Below are positions 37,545 through 47,596 of a DNA stretch of 64,000 nt, one piece after another; within the stretch, counting starts at the first letter, position 1, and every line of letters starts with the position of its first letter. The stretch is from positions 39,534 through 103,533 of the forward strand of contig JAFKFN010000012.1 in NCBI GenBank assembly GCA_017308255.1. Reading direction: 5' to 3'. The notes below the pieces were generated by a model. It worked only from the letters and a program-made list of their open reading frames with translations. It ran no database searches and was not told the origin of the DNA. The translations under genes and the position numbers were made by a program. The DNA comes from Altererythrobacter sp. GTDB taxonomy: Bacteria > Pseudomonadota > Alphaproteobacteria > Sphingomonadales > Sphingomonadaceae.

Positions 37545-37586
37545 CGCCCCGTGCTCAGCCGATTCGCGCCATCGGCGAGCGGGGGG

Positions 37587-37858
37587 TGTTGACACATCTG
37601 ACAGTGTCCTGGGGCAAAAGGGCCGAAAGTGTCATCTTGGAGCTTGGAAGTGTCACTTTGGGCCGGGTAAGTGTCACTTTGGAAGGCCGAGTGTCACCTT
37701 GGCCGTGCGACCGATGCGCCATCATGTACCCCGCCCCGCTGCTGCGTTTTCCGTCCATCCGGCCAGGGTGGCACAGCTTGCGGGCTATAGGAAAGGGTCT
37801 CGTGGGACTGGTGCGTTTGAAATGCCTCATGCGAAGACATGAGGGGGGCAGTGTCAAC
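37587..37858. mobile_element. Candidate IS21-type end or miniature element, no coding region
   Basis: About 270 bp bounded by the inverted octamer GTTGACAC (37588-37595) and GTGTCAAC (37851-37858). Inside the left end are five direct copies of AGTGTC followed by YYTTGG-type bases, starting at about 37603, 37628, 37649, 37670 and 37690, a spacing of 20-21 bp after the first. Repeated transposase-binding motifs inside the ends are typical of IS21-family elements. No transposase gene is present, so this would be a remnant. The IS assignment is tentative. Confidence 0.4.
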
Positions 37859-37910
37859 GAGACGCCCGTATTAATCGTTGGCAGTGTGCGCGACGCCGAT
37901 CTCCGAAACA

Positions 37911-38000
37911 CTCGTCATTGCGAGCGGAGCGAAGCAATCCAGGGCGTATTGCGCTTGCCGCCCTGGATTGCTTCGTCGCTTCGCTCCTCGCAATGACGAG
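37911..38000. repeat. REP-like palindromic hairpin repeat, copy 1
   Basis: A long inverted repeat with arms CTCGTCATTGCGAGCG and its complement near the two ends, and AAGCAATCCAGGGCG against CGCCCTGGATTGCTT in the middle. The same unit occurs at 41753-41829. Such elements are dispersed in many alphaproteobacterial intergenic regions and can form strong RNA hairpins. Here it lies downstream of korB. Confidence 0.9.
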
Positions 38001-38099
38001 GTAGGGGGCAGTTACGAAGCCGGTATGACCGGCGAGCGGCGATCCGTGCAAGGATTGGGTCGACCTTTTGGCGCCTTGCGCCTTCGCGTGAGACCCTGC

Positions 38100-39134
38100 C
38101 TAGATCGGATCGGCCACCGTGCCCGTGACGGTCCAGGTCTGGCCCTTCGCCAGCAGCTTGGCCAGGCTGGCGTCGCGGCCTTCGCTGGCCCGACTGTTCT
38201 GTTCGATCACGGCGCCTTCGAACGTCGGACGCGGGTCGTCGTAGAGGACGCCGAGGGCCATCGGGAACGCGCCGAAGGGCATTTCCACCAGCATATGGGC
38301 GATGGCGCGGTTCCTGACGTTGTGGACGATCACGCCGGCGGCTTGCCAATCGCCGTCCGCCACATCGACCACTTGCAGCGAAAGCGTCTCATGATCGAGC
38401 GCGATGCCCTTGGTCCCACCGGCGAACAGCATCGGCTCCCCATCCGTGAGCCAGAGCTGGCGATCCTCCGCGCCCTTGGGAGCGGCGAAATCGTTGAACA
38501 CGTCCTTGTTGTAGACGATGCAGTTCTGGAAGATCTCGATGAAGGCCGCGCCCTGATGGGCGTGGGCCGCCTTGAGCACATCGGGCAGATGCTTCGACAC
38601 GTCGAACCCGCGCGCCACGAAGCGCGCGCCGCTGCCCAGCGCGAAGGCGCAGGGCTGCGCCGGCCGATCGACCGAACCCTGCGGCGTGGAAGGGGTGGTC
38701 GTGCCCAGGCGGCTGGTGGGCGAGGCCTGGCCCTTGGTAAGGCCGTAGATCTCGTTGTTGAACAGCATGATCTGCACGTTCACGTTGCGCCGCAGCACGT
38801 GCATCAGGTGATTGCCGCCGATGGACAGGCCGTCGCCGTCACCCGTGACCAGCCATACGTCGAGTTCCGGATTGGCCAGCTTGATGCCGGTGGCGAAAGC
38901 CGGCGCGCGGCCGTGGATCGTGTGGAAGCCGTAGCTTTCGACGTAATAGGGGAACCGGCTGGAGCAGCCGATGCCGCTGACGAACACCGTCTTGGCCGGA
39001 TCTGCGCCGATCTGCGGCAGGGTGCGCTGCACCGCCTTGAGGATCGCATAATCCCCGCAGCCCGGGCACCAGCGAACTTCCTGGTCCGTTTCCCAGTCCT
39101 TGAGGGTGGTGGTGATGGGGGTCATGTCGTTCAT
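38100..39134 (-). CDS. korB: 2-oxoacid:ferredoxin oxidoreductase, beta subunit
   Basis: Thiamine-diphosphate subunit (344 aa) of a ferredoxin-linked 2-oxoacid oxidoreductase, most likely using 2-oxoglutarate. The WCPGCGDYAIL motif (residues 22-32) and GDGDGLSIGGNHLMHVLRRN with MLFNNEIYGLTKGQ are the ThDP and Mg-binding features. The start ATG overlaps the korA stop. Substrate cannot be fixed from sequence; the fused-gamma/alpha organisation of the partner is the aerobic KorA type. Confidence 0.9.
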   Translation of the reverse strand: MNDMTPITTTLKDWETDQEVRWCPGCGDYAILKAVQRTLPQIGADPAKTVFVSGIGCSSRFPYYVESYGFHTIHGRAPAFATGIKLANPELDVWLVTGDGDGLSIGGNHLMHVLRRNVNVQIMLFNNEIYGLTKGQASPTSRLGTTTPSTPQGSVDRPAQPCAFALGSGARFVARGFDVSKHLPDVLKAAHAHQGAAFIEIFQNCIVYNKDVFNDFAAPKGAEDRQLWLTDGEPMLFAGGTKGIALDHETLSLQVVDVADGDWQAAGVIVHNVRNRAIAHMLVEMPFGAFPMALGVLYDDPRPTFEGAVIEQNSRASEGRDASLAKLLAKGQTWTVTGTVADPI

Positions 39135-41104
39135 GGGTTCACCGCCTTCAGCGAGCCATCGTCATAGCCGGATTCGGCGACGGGCAACTGGGCCGGGTTG
39201 GCCGGCACTTCGCCGCCTTCGTTGTCCGGGATGCCGTCGAAATAGGTGCCGATCGCCGCTTCCAGCTCGGCGATGGAGAAAGGCTGGCCGCTGGTCTTGG
39301 TCAGGCTTTCCGCATCGATGAGGAACTGATCGCGCAGCACGGTCTTGAACTGGCCGGTGTTCATTTCGGGCACCAGCACGCGGTCGAACCCGGCGAGCAG
39401 CGCGCCGAGGTTCTTCGGCAGCGGCCAGACATGGCGGACGTGCACGTGGCTGACCGGCAGGCCTTTCCTGCGCGCGCGGCGCACGGCCTGGTGGATCGGG
39501 CCGAAGGTGCTGCCCCAGCCGACCACGGCCAGGCGGCCGGTATCCTCGCCCAGGCACACCTCCTGATCGGGCACCACGATGTTGTCGATCTTGGCCTTGC
39601 GGGCATCGGTCATCGCCTGGTGGTTGCTGGGCGAATAATCGATGTTGCCGGTTTCGGCATGCTTTTCGATGCCGCCGATGCGGTGCATCAGGCCCGGCGT
39701 GCCCGGCTTGATCCACGCCCGCGCGCCCTTGGCATCGCGCTTGTAGGGCAGCAGCCGCTCGCCGGCGTTCTTCTCGGTGAGGAAAGTGGCGGGGAACGGC
39801 GCGTAGCTGGCCGGATCGGGCACCTTCCACGGCTCGGCCGCATTGGCGATATAGCCATCGGTCAAAAGCATCACCGGGGTCATGTACTGCACCGCGATGC
39901 GGCAGGCCTCTATCGCCACCTCGAACGCATCGGCGGGGCTGCGGGCGGCGATCACCGGCATCGGCGCATCGCCGTTACGGCCATAGACCGCCTGGTAAAG
40001 ATCGCTCTGCTCCGTCTTGGTCGGCAGGCCGGTGGACGGGCCGCCGCGCTGGCTGTTGACGATCACCAGCGGCAGTTCCGTCATGATCGCCAGGCCCATG
40101 GCTTCCGTCTTGAGCGCGATGCCGGGGCCGGAGGAACTGGTGACGCCGAGCTGCCCCGCGTAAGAGGCGCCGATGGCGGAGCAGATCGCGGCGATCTCGT
40201 CCTCCGCCTGGAAGGTGGTGACGCCGAATTCCTTTAGCCGCGCCAGATGGTGCAGGATCGCCGAGGCCGGCGTGATCGGATAGCCGCCGAAGAACATCGG
40301 CAGATCGGCCAGCTGCGCCCCAGCGACGAGGCCGAGACTGACCGATTCCGCGCCGGTGATCGTGCGGTAGAGGCCCGGTTCGCTTTCCACCGGGGCGATG
40401 GTCAGCTTGCGTAGCGGGCCGGACAGCTCCGCCGTTTCGCCATAGGCATGGCCCGCGTTGAGCGCGGCGATGTTCGCTTCCGCGATCTCCGGCTTGCCCT
40501 TGAACTTGGCCTTCAGCCAATCGACGATCGGCTGCCGGTCACGATCGAACATCCACAGCGCCAGGCCGAGCGTCCACATATTCTTGCAGCGCAGCGCGTC
40601 CTTGTTGCCGAGGCCGAACGGCTTCACCGCCTCCACCGTCAGCGCGCTGATGTCGAAGGCCAGCACGTCCCACTTGGCCAGGCTGCCGTCCTCGATCGGG
40701 TTGGAGGTGTATTTCGCCTTGTCGAGGTTGCGCTGGGTGAATTCGCCGGTGTCGGCGATGATCAGGCCGCCGCGCTTGAGCGCGGCGAGGTTCACCTTGA
40801 GCGCGGCCGGGTTCATCGCCACCAGCACGTCGGGGGTGTCGCCCGCGGTATCGATCTCGGTCGAGCCGAAGTTGATCTGGAAAGCCGAAACGCCGAACAG
40901 CGTGCCCTGCGGCGCGCGGATCTCCGCCGGGAAATCGGGGAAGGTGGCGAGATCGTTGCCGGCCAGCGCGGTGGACAGGGTGAACTGCCCGCCGGTGAGC
41001 TGCATGCCATCGCCGCTGTCACCCGCGAAGCGGACGACCACAGCCTCTGGGGCTGCTTCCTGTACCTGTGATTCAGCCGACTGTTCGGCCGCGAGGGTTG
41101 CCAT
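39131..41104 (-). CDS. korA: 2-oxoacid:ferredoxin oxidoreductase, fused gamma-alpha subunit
   Basis: A 657-aa subunit. Residues 20-200 form the gamma domain (VRFAGDSGDGMQLTGGQ, PAEIRAPQGTLFGVSAFQI); the rest is the alpha pyrimidine-binding and transketolase-like region with GGYPITPASAILHHL, FQAEDEIAAICSAIGASYAG, TSSSGPGIALKTEA and QRGGPSTGLPTKTEQSDL. No ferredoxin-like cysteine domain is present. This fusion is typical of KorA in aerobic bacteria, where the enzyme can replace or bypass 2-oxoglutarate dehydrogenase. It is co-translated with korB. Confidence 0.92.
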   Translation of the reverse strand: MATLAAEQSAESQVQEAAPEAVVVRFAGDSGDGMQLTGGQFTLSTALAGNDLATFPDFPAEIRAPQGTLFGVSAFQINFGSTEIDTAGDTPDVLVAMNPAALKVNLAALKRGGLIIADTGEFTQRNLDKAKYTSNPIEDGSLAKWDVLAFDISALTVEAVKPFGLGNKDALRCKNMWTLGLALWMFDRDRQPIVDWLKAKFKGKPEIAEANIAALNAGHAYGETAELSGPLRKLTIAPVESEPGLYRTITGAESVSLGLVAGAQLADLPMFFGGYPITPASAILHHLARLKEFGVTTFQAEDEIAAICSAIGASYAGQLGVTSSSGPGIALKTEAMGLAIMTELPLVIVNSQRGGPSTGLPTKTEQSDLYQAVYGRNGDAPMPVIAARSPADAFEVAIEACRIAVQYMTPVMLLTDGYIANAAEPWKVPDPASYAPFPATFLTEKNAGERLLPYKRDAKGARAWIKPGTPGLMHRIGGIEKHAETGNIDYSPSNHQAMTDARKAKIDNIVVPDQEVCLGEDTGRLAVVGWGSTFGPIHQAVRRARRKGLPVSHVHVRHVWPLPKNLGALLAGFDRVLVPEMNTGQFKTVLRDQFLIDAESLTKTSGQPFSIAELEAAIGTYFDGIPDNEGGEVPANPAQLPVAESGYDDGSLKAVNP

Positions 41105-41253
41105 GATCCAGTCCTGCGGCGCTCCAGACGCCTGTTATCTTTGCGGATGAAGGGCAGCTAGGTTCGCGCCCGCGGTGCCGCAATCAAGTTTTTCTGTCGT
41201 TCGCGCAACGCGCCCGGTGGAATTACCCCCGGCCAGCCCCTATCGCAACGTGG

Positions 41254-41769
41254 ATGAGCGAACGTGATCCCCTGCAATACCGCCCCTGCGTGGGGGCGAT
41301 GATGGTCAACCACCAAGGCCGCGCCTTCGTCGGCAAGCGCATCGACAACAAGGAAGGCGATTTCTGGCAGATGCCGCAAGGCGGAGTCGATCCGGGCGAG
41401 GACCTGCAAGCGGCCCTGCTGCGCGAGGTGACGGAGGAAACCGGGGTGACGGCCCGGCACGTGGATGTGGTGACGCGGCTGGAGCACGAGCTGTTCTACG
41501 ACCTGCCGGCCGAGCTTCAGGGCAAGCTGTGGGGCGGCCGCTACAGGGGCCAGCGGCAGACCTGGTTCCTCTTGCGCTTCACCGGGACGGAAGCGGACAT
41601 CCGCCTCGACGCGTGGGACCACCCGGAATTCTGCGAATGGAAGTGGGTCGATCCCGACCTGCTGCCGGAGCTGATCGTGCCGTTCAAGCGGGAGGTTTAC
41701 CGGACCATCGTGGACGGGTTCAGGGACTCGCTCTCCCCAATCTCCCCACACTCGTCATTGCGAGCGTAG
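41254..41769 (+). CDS. rppH: Nudix hydrolase, RNA pyrophosphohydrolase RppH type
   Basis: A 171-aa Nudix enzyme that removes pyrophosphate from RNA 5' ends or dinucleoside polyphosphates. YRPCVGAMMVN near the N-terminus, FWQMPQGGVDPGED and the complete Nudix box GGVDPGEDLQAALLREVTEETGV (residues 48-70, key Glu in REVTEE) match RppH. The last four residues and the stop codon TAG come from the 5' arm of a REP-like palindrome, so the repeat has been taken into the gene's end. Confidence 0.9.
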   Translation: MSERDPLQYRPCVGAMMVNHQGRAFVGKRIDNKEGDFWQMPQGGVDPGEDLQAALLREVTEETGVTARHVDVVTRLEHELFYDLPAELQGKLWGGRYRGQRQTWFLLRFTGTEADIRLDAWDHPEFCEWKWVDPDLLPELIVPFKREVYRTIVDGFRDSLSPISPHSSLRA

Positions 41770-41829
41770 CGAAGCAATCCAGGGCGGTGCCGCGCGGCCC
41801 TGGATTGCTTCGCTACGCTCGCAATGACG
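41753..41829. repeat. REP-like palindromic hairpin repeat, copy 2
   Basis: Inverted repeat with arms CGTCATTGCGAGCGTAGCG (left) and its complement ending at 41829, with AAGCAATCCAGGGC against GCCCTGGATTGCTT in the centre and an 11-nt loop. It overlaps the 3' end of rppH and is nearly identical to the copy at 37911-38000. Confidence 0.9.
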
Positions 41830-41895
41830 AACATTCGGTGGGGATGCCTGGAGGGCGATCCCCCGACACGTTCATCTTGACGGGCCAAGCACTCG

Positions 41896-42399
41896 TCAGT
41901 TCTGCGTCACCACCGTCGAGGGCGTGGCGGCTTCGGCGGTCTGCACGGGCTGCTGCGGGCCGCGTTCGATCACGGCGGCGAGCTGCTCCGCCTCCGGGCA
42001 GGCGGTGCCGCACATCGATTGCAACTGCGCGAGGTTGCGGCGGGCCTTTTCCACCGCGCCTTTTTCCAGCAGCGCCGCCCCTTCGCCCGAAATCGCCGCC
42101 AGGTTCTTGGGATCGCGGCCCAGCACTTCGCGGTAGTAACGGATCGCCTTGCCCTGCAGGCCTTCCCGGCGGGCGGCTTCGGCCAGGTCGAGGAAGATCG
42201 GCGCATAGCCGGGATCGACCGCCAGCGCCGCTTCAAAGCTGCCGATGGCGGCCTGGACCTGTCCCTGCGCCAGCTCGCCCCGCCCTTCCGAGATCAGCGC
42301 CGCCGCGCGCGGATCGGGCTGCTGCTCTGCGCCGTAGCCCACGCTGGCGGTGACAGCGACGAGCAACGACAGGGCAAGAGCGGCGGGGGTATAGCGCAT
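41896..42399 (-). CDS. Exported TPR-repeat protein
   Basis: A 167-aa secreted protein with a signal peptide (MRYTPAALALSLLVAVTASVGYG) and two to three TPR units (AIGSFEAALAVDPGYAPIFLDLAEAARR, given as residues 50-80, and AIRYYREVLGRDPKNLAAI). A Cys pair in CGTACPEAEQL may form a disulfide. The start follows AAGGAG seven bases upstream. Function unknown; TPR proteins mediate protein contacts. Confidence 0.8.
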   Translation of the reverse strand: MRYTPAALALSLLVAVTASVGYGAEQQPDPRAAALISEGRGELAQGQVQAAIGSFEAALAVDPGYAPIFLDLAEAARREGLQGKAIRYYREVLGRDPKNLAAISGEGAALLEKGAVEKARRNLAQLQSMCGTACPEAEQLAAVIERGPQQPVQTAEAATPSTVVTQN

Positions 42400-42461
42400 C
42401 GCGAACTCCTTGAGCGCAAAACGGGCGGTCTGGCGTTGTTCGGCCATGACCCCACCTGCTA

Positions 42462-43640
42462 TCACGGCTTTGCTAGACGAGCGATGAAAAATCCGTCGGT
42501 GCCATCGTGCAGCGGCGTGAGGCGAAGGCCCGGCCCGCGCGGGCGGCCGAGCGGCAGCGAGGGCGCTTCCGCCCGCCAGCCCGGATGATCGGCAAGGAAC
42601 GCAGCGGCCTGTTCCGCCCCTTCTTCATCGAGCAGCGAGCAAGTGACGTAGATCAGCCGGCCGCCGGGGCGGACCAGATCGGCCGCCACGGCCAGCAGGT
42701 GCCGCTGGAGCGCCATCACGCGGCCCAGCGACGCGGCATCCAGCCGCCAGCGCGCCTCCGGATTGCGGCGCCAGGTGCCGGTGCCGGAGCACGGCGCATC
42801 GACCAGCACGGCATCGGCCTTGCCGCGCCAGGCGGCCAGGCGTTCAAGCTCACGGTCCGGATCGAGCAGCACCGTCTCCGCGACCAGCGCCCCGGCGCGC
42901 GCGGCGCGGGGCGCCAGCCGGCCCAGGCGCGTGCGATCGGTATCGGCGGCGACGAGCGTTCCCTGGTTGGCCATGGCCGCCGCCAGCGCCAGCGTCTTGC
43001 CGCCGGCGCCGGCGCACAAGTCGATCACCGTCTCTCCGGGGCTCGCCGCCACGGCTTCGCAAGCGAGCTGGCTGCCGCCATCCTGCACTTCGATCAGGCC
43101 TTGCGCATAGGCATCCCACTGCTCGACCGCCGTGCCGGGCGGCAGGCGCAGGCCCTGCGCGGCGGCCAGGGGTTCGCCGCTCTCCGGCAGCGCGAGCGAC
43201 GCGTGATCGGCCTTGAGCGTGTTGACCCGGATATCGAGCGGCGCCCGGCCGAGCAGGGCCGCGGCCTCTTCCCCCTCGATGCCGGCCCGCTCGAGCCGTT
43301 CGGTCAGCCACGCGGGGGCGAGGCCGCCTTCCGCGACCAGTTCACCTTCCGCGAGCGGCGGCGGGCCGTAAGCCGAACCGTCGAACAGTAGGAGCAGCGA
43401 GGGATCTTCCTCCGCCAGCCGCAGCAGGGCGGCGCGGCCGGTTTGCGGAATGGGGCCGCAGGCGCGAATGGCGCGGTACACCAGTTCCCGGATCGCGCGG
43501 CGGTCTTTCGAGCCGGCGAAGCGATTGGCCTTGAACCAGTCGGCCAGGATGCGGTCGGCAGGCGGCCCCTTGGCCAGCGCCGAGGCAATCACGCCGTCGA
43601 GCAGGCCGATGGCGGTTTCAACGCGCGCGGCGGGGGTCAC
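42462..43640 (-). CDS. rsmB: 16S rRNA cytosine-C5 methyltransferase, RsmB/NOL1 family
   Basis: A 392-aa SAM-dependent RNA m5C methyltransferase. An N-terminal NusB-like helical domain (residues 1-130) precedes the catalytic domain: IDLCAGAGGKTLALAAAM for SAM, DAPCSGTGTWRRNPEA with one conserved Cys, and YVTCSLL with the catalytic Cys. The GTG start is preceded by no strong ribosome-binding site. It follows guaB on the same strand with about 105 bases between. Confidence 0.88.
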   Translation of the reverse strand: MTPAARVETAIGLLDGVIASALAKGPPADRILADWFKANRFAGSKDRRAIRELVYRAIRACGPIPQTGRAALLRLAEEDPSLLLLFDGSAYGPPPLAEGELVAEGGLAPAWLTERLERAGIEGEEAAALLGRAPLDIRVNTLKADHASLALPESGEPLAAAQGLRLPPGTAVEQWDAYAQGLIEVQDGGSQLACEAVAASPGETVIDLCAGAGGKTLALAAAMANQGTLVAADTDRTRLGRLAPRAARAGALVAETVLLDPDRELERLAAWRGKADAVLVDAPCSGTGTWRRNPEARWRLDAASLGRVMALQRHLLAVAADLVRPGGRLIYVTCSLLDEEGAEQAAAFLADHPGWRAEAPSLPLGRPRGPGLRLTPLHDGTDGFFIARLAKP

Positions 43641-43696
43641 CGCTTGCCCTTCCGCTTGCTAAAGAGACCGGGGGAGAGGTTATCGAAGCGCGCCAT

Positions 43697-43717
43697 GGAG
43701 GGCGGCCCATGCCCTCC
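43697..43717 (-). terminator. Possible terminator between guaB and rsmB
   Basis: GGAGGGC and GCCCTCC form a seven-bp stem with a seven-base loop just after guaB. The following bases are not T-rich, so the call is weak; it may only be part of a longer RNA hairpin. Confidence 0.3.
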
Positions 43718-43745
43718 CCCGGCCTGTCCCGCAAGCGGCCGTGGA

Positions 43746-45215
<1,470 letters not shown>

Positions 45216-45324
45216 CTATTTCTGCGCGCGGAGCGATTCGTGGCGGCCCATGTAAACGCGACTTGCGACAATCGCTAGGGGGCTAGGTTATCCGAGGCCC
45301 CCTATCCCTGGCGTTTCTTCGAAA

Positions 45325-45711
45325 CTAGCTGTCGGCGCCGTCCCTCGCGTCCGGTAGGGCACGCAAGCCCTCGATTTCCCGGGCCGTGCGCTCTGCCGGA
45401 TCGGTCGCGATCGTCTCCAGAGTCGCTACCCGATCCTGCAATCGGGTGACGAGGTTGCGCAGACGCTCGTTTTCCTCATCGATCGATTTGAGGGTTTTAA
45501 CCGGCTTGGCTTGCACGTCCGCGAAAAACTCCACGAACCCGCACTGGGTGCATCGCCGCGCGGCCAGCTCGCTGGCCTTCATCCGGAACCCGCTGGTCAA
45601 GGCTTTCCAGAAGCCCGGTTCGCCATCCATCCATTTGACCCGGCTTCCAACATCCGGAAGATAAGCGAAACCCTGGGTCATCGTTCCACGGCATTTAGAG
45701 CAGTCGGCCAT
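45325..45711 (-). CDS. Small zinc-ribbon protein with C-terminal coiled coil
   Basis: A 128-aa protein. Two CxxC pairs (CSKC near residue 4 and CTQC near residue 56) would hold a zinc. The sequence from about residue 75 (EENERLRNLVTRLQDRVATLE) is a short coiled coil. No named family is recognised with certainty; it resembles DUF6487-type proteins loosely. I use the second of two adjacent ATG codons because the GGGAG lies seven bases from it. Confidence 0.65.
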   Translation of the reverse strand: MADCSKCRGTMTQGFAYLPDVGSRVKWMDGEPGFWKALTSGFRMKASELAARRCTQCGFVEFFADVQAKPVKTLKSIDEENERLRNLVTRLQDRVATLETIATDPAERTAREIEGLRALPDARDGADS

Positions 45712-45780
45712 CATCCGTCTCCCGCATTACCGGTATCACACAGATAACACAGCTGCCAAGGCACAGAACGCGCGGCGCGC

Positions 45781-46536
45781 CTACTCCGCGGTCCAGCCGC
45801 CGTCGATCGTATAGTTGGCGCCGTTGATGTTCCGCGCCTCGTCGCGGCAGAGGAACACGGCCAGGGCCGCCACTTCCTCGGGCTGCACGAAAGCCTTCGT
45901 CGGCTGCTTGGCCAGCAGCACATCGTTGATCACCTGTTCCCGCGTCATGCCGCGCGCGGCCATGGTGTCGGGGATCTGGCTTTCGACCAGCGGGGTCCAG
46001 ACATAGCCGGGACTGATGCAGTTGGCGGTGACGCCGTGCTCCGCCAGTTCCAGCGCGAGGACCTTGGTCAGGCCGGCAATACCGTGCTTGGCGGCGACAT
46101 AAGCGCTCTTGAACGGGCTGGCGGCCAGCGAATGGGCGCTGGCGGTGGCGATGATCCGGCCCCAGCCCTGCGCCTTCATGTGCGGAACGGCGAGGCGCGC
46201 GGTGTGGAACGCGGCCGAAAGGTTGAGCGCGATGATCGCTTCCCACTTGTCCGGCGGGAAATCCTCCACCGGGGCGACGTGCTGTATTCCCGCGTTGTTG
46301 ACCAGCACGTCGATCGGCCCGGCCTCCGCCATCAGCGCTTCCACGCCTTCGGCCGTCGTCAGGTCCGCCGCCACGTGGACCGCGCCGAGTTCCGCGCAGA
46401 GGCGCTCGATCTCGTCCGGCGGGCCGAAGCCGTTCAGCACCACACCGGCGCCCTCCCCCGCCAGCGCGCGGGCGATGGCGAGGCCGATGCCCGAGGTGGA
46501 CCCGGTGACGAGGGCGCGCTTACCTGACAGGAACAT
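45781..46536 (-). CDS. 3-hydroxybutyrate dehydrogenase-like SDR
   Basis: A 251-aa SDR with ALVTGSTSGIGLAIARALA, VNNAGIQHVAPVEDFP, and catalytic SAYVAAKHGIAGLTK. The NNAGIQHV..EDFP segment and ISPGYVWTPLVESQI closely match D-3-hydroxybutyrate dehydrogenases, which oxidise hydroxybutyrate from PHB turnover. The ATG at MFLSGKRALVTG is used, since the open frame upstream overlaps the opposite-strand protease gene without conservation. Confidence 0.82.
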   Translation of the reverse strand: MFLSGKRALVTGSTSGIGLAIARALAGEGAGVVLNGFGPPDEIERLCAELGAVHVAADLTTAEGVEALMAEAGPIDVLVNNAGIQHVAPVEDFPPDKWEAIIALNLSAAFHTARLAVPHMKAQGWGRIIATASAHSLAASPFKSAYVAAKHGIAGLTKVLALELAEHGVTANCISPGYVWTPLVESQIPDTMAARGMTREQVINDVLLAKQPTKAFVQPEEVAALAVFLCRDEARNINGANYTIDGGWTAE

Positions 46537-46629
46537 TCTCGACTCCGTGCTATTGGCTTGCCACAAATCCAAGCGCGTCGGACGCCTCGGGTCCAGCATT
46601 ATCACGCAAGCGCACATAAGGGAGGTTCG

Positions 46630-47508
46630 ATGCGGCTCAGTCCTTTCAATCCCGGCAGCATCCGGGTCCGGCGCGGCGAAGGCGGCGGTGGCGGCTTTCC
46701 CGGTGGCGGCGGCGGCCAGCTTGGCTGCGGAGCAATCGTCATCGCGCTGATCGGCGTGCTGGTGTTCGGCGTCGATCCCTCGCAGATGCTCGGCTCCATG
46801 GAGGGGATGCAGCAGGAGACCGCCCCGGCCAGCCGGCAGGCGCCCGGGAATGAAACCGCGGCGGAGATCTGCAGCGACAATCAATATGCCACTGAGGCTT
46901 GCAACGCCCTCGCCTCGCTCAACCAGACCTGGCAGCCGATCTTCGCCCAGGCGGGCATTGCGTTCGAGCAGCCGGAACTGGTGTTCTACCAGGGCGGCAC
47001 GCGGTCCGGCTGCGGGGCGGCGTCGTCCTCCATGGGGCCGTTCTACTGCCCGGCCGACGAAGGCATCTACATCGACACCTCATTCTACGACCAGATGAAC
47101 CGCGAGCTGGGCGCCGGACCGGGCGATTTTGCCCGCTATTACGTGATCGCGCACGAATACGGCCATCACGTGCAGCAGCTGACCGGCATTGCCGACCAGA
47201 TCCGCCGCGCGCAGCAACAGAATCCCGGCGCGGCCAACCAGTTGCAGGTGCTGATGGAATTGCAGGCCGATTGCTATGCCGGGGTCTGGGCGGGCAAGAA
47301 CCGCAACGCCATCGAGCCGGGCGATTTCGAGGAAGGGATGCAGGCGGCCAGCTCCATCGGCGACGACACGCTGATGCGCCGCGCGGGACGGGCGGTGAAT
47401 CCGGAAAGCTTCACCCACGGCACCAGCGAACAGCGCATGCAGGCCCTGCGGCTGGGGATGCAGACCGGCGACGATACCCAGTGCGATCGGATGATCCAGC
47501 AGAACTGA
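46630..47508 (+). CDS. Neutral zinc metallopeptidase, YpfJ family
   Basis: A 292-aa protein with a Gly-rich cytoplasmic start (GEGGGGGFPGGGGGQLG), one transmembrane helix (CGAIVIALIGVLVFG), and a periplasmic peptidase domain. The zinc motif is HEYGHHVQQ near residue 173, with downstream ELQADCYAGVW giving the third ligand. The start ATG follows GGGAGG. It is convergent with the blaR1-like gene, with a strong hairpin between. Confidence 0.9.
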   Translation: MRLSPFNPGSIRVRRGEGGGGGFPGGGGGQLGCGAIVIALIGVLVFGVDPSQMLGSMEGMQQETAPASRQAPGNETAAEICSDNQYATEACNALASLNQTWQPIFAQAGIAFEQPELVFYQGGTRSGCGAASSSMGPFYCPADEGIYIDTSFYDQMNRELGAGPGDFARYYVIAHEYGHHVQQLTGIADQIRRAQQQNPGAANQLQVLMELQADCYAGVWAGKNRNAIEPGDFEEGMQAASSIGDDTLMRRAGRAVNPESFTHGTSEQRMQALRLGMQTGDDTQCDRMIQQN

Positions 47509-47524
47509 ACCCACCTCACATGAA

Positions 47525-47563
47525 ATGGGCACGCCGATGGGGGCTGTCCGCCGGCGTGCCCAT
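47525..47563. terminator. Bidirectional hairpin terminator
   Basis: ATGGGCACGCCG (47525-47536) and CGGCGTGCCCAT (47552-47563) form a perfect 12-bp stem with a 15-base loop between the convergent YpfJ-like and BlaR1-like genes. The T content after the stem is low, but the stem is strong. Confidence 0.65.
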
Positions 47564-47596
47564 CCCTTTGCCGGGGAAGGGATCAACCCGGCTCAG

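Noticed and set aside
37603-37702. CRISPR array
   Set aside because: The repeat is only about 12-14 bases and the spacers 7-9 bases, far too short; no cas genes nearby.
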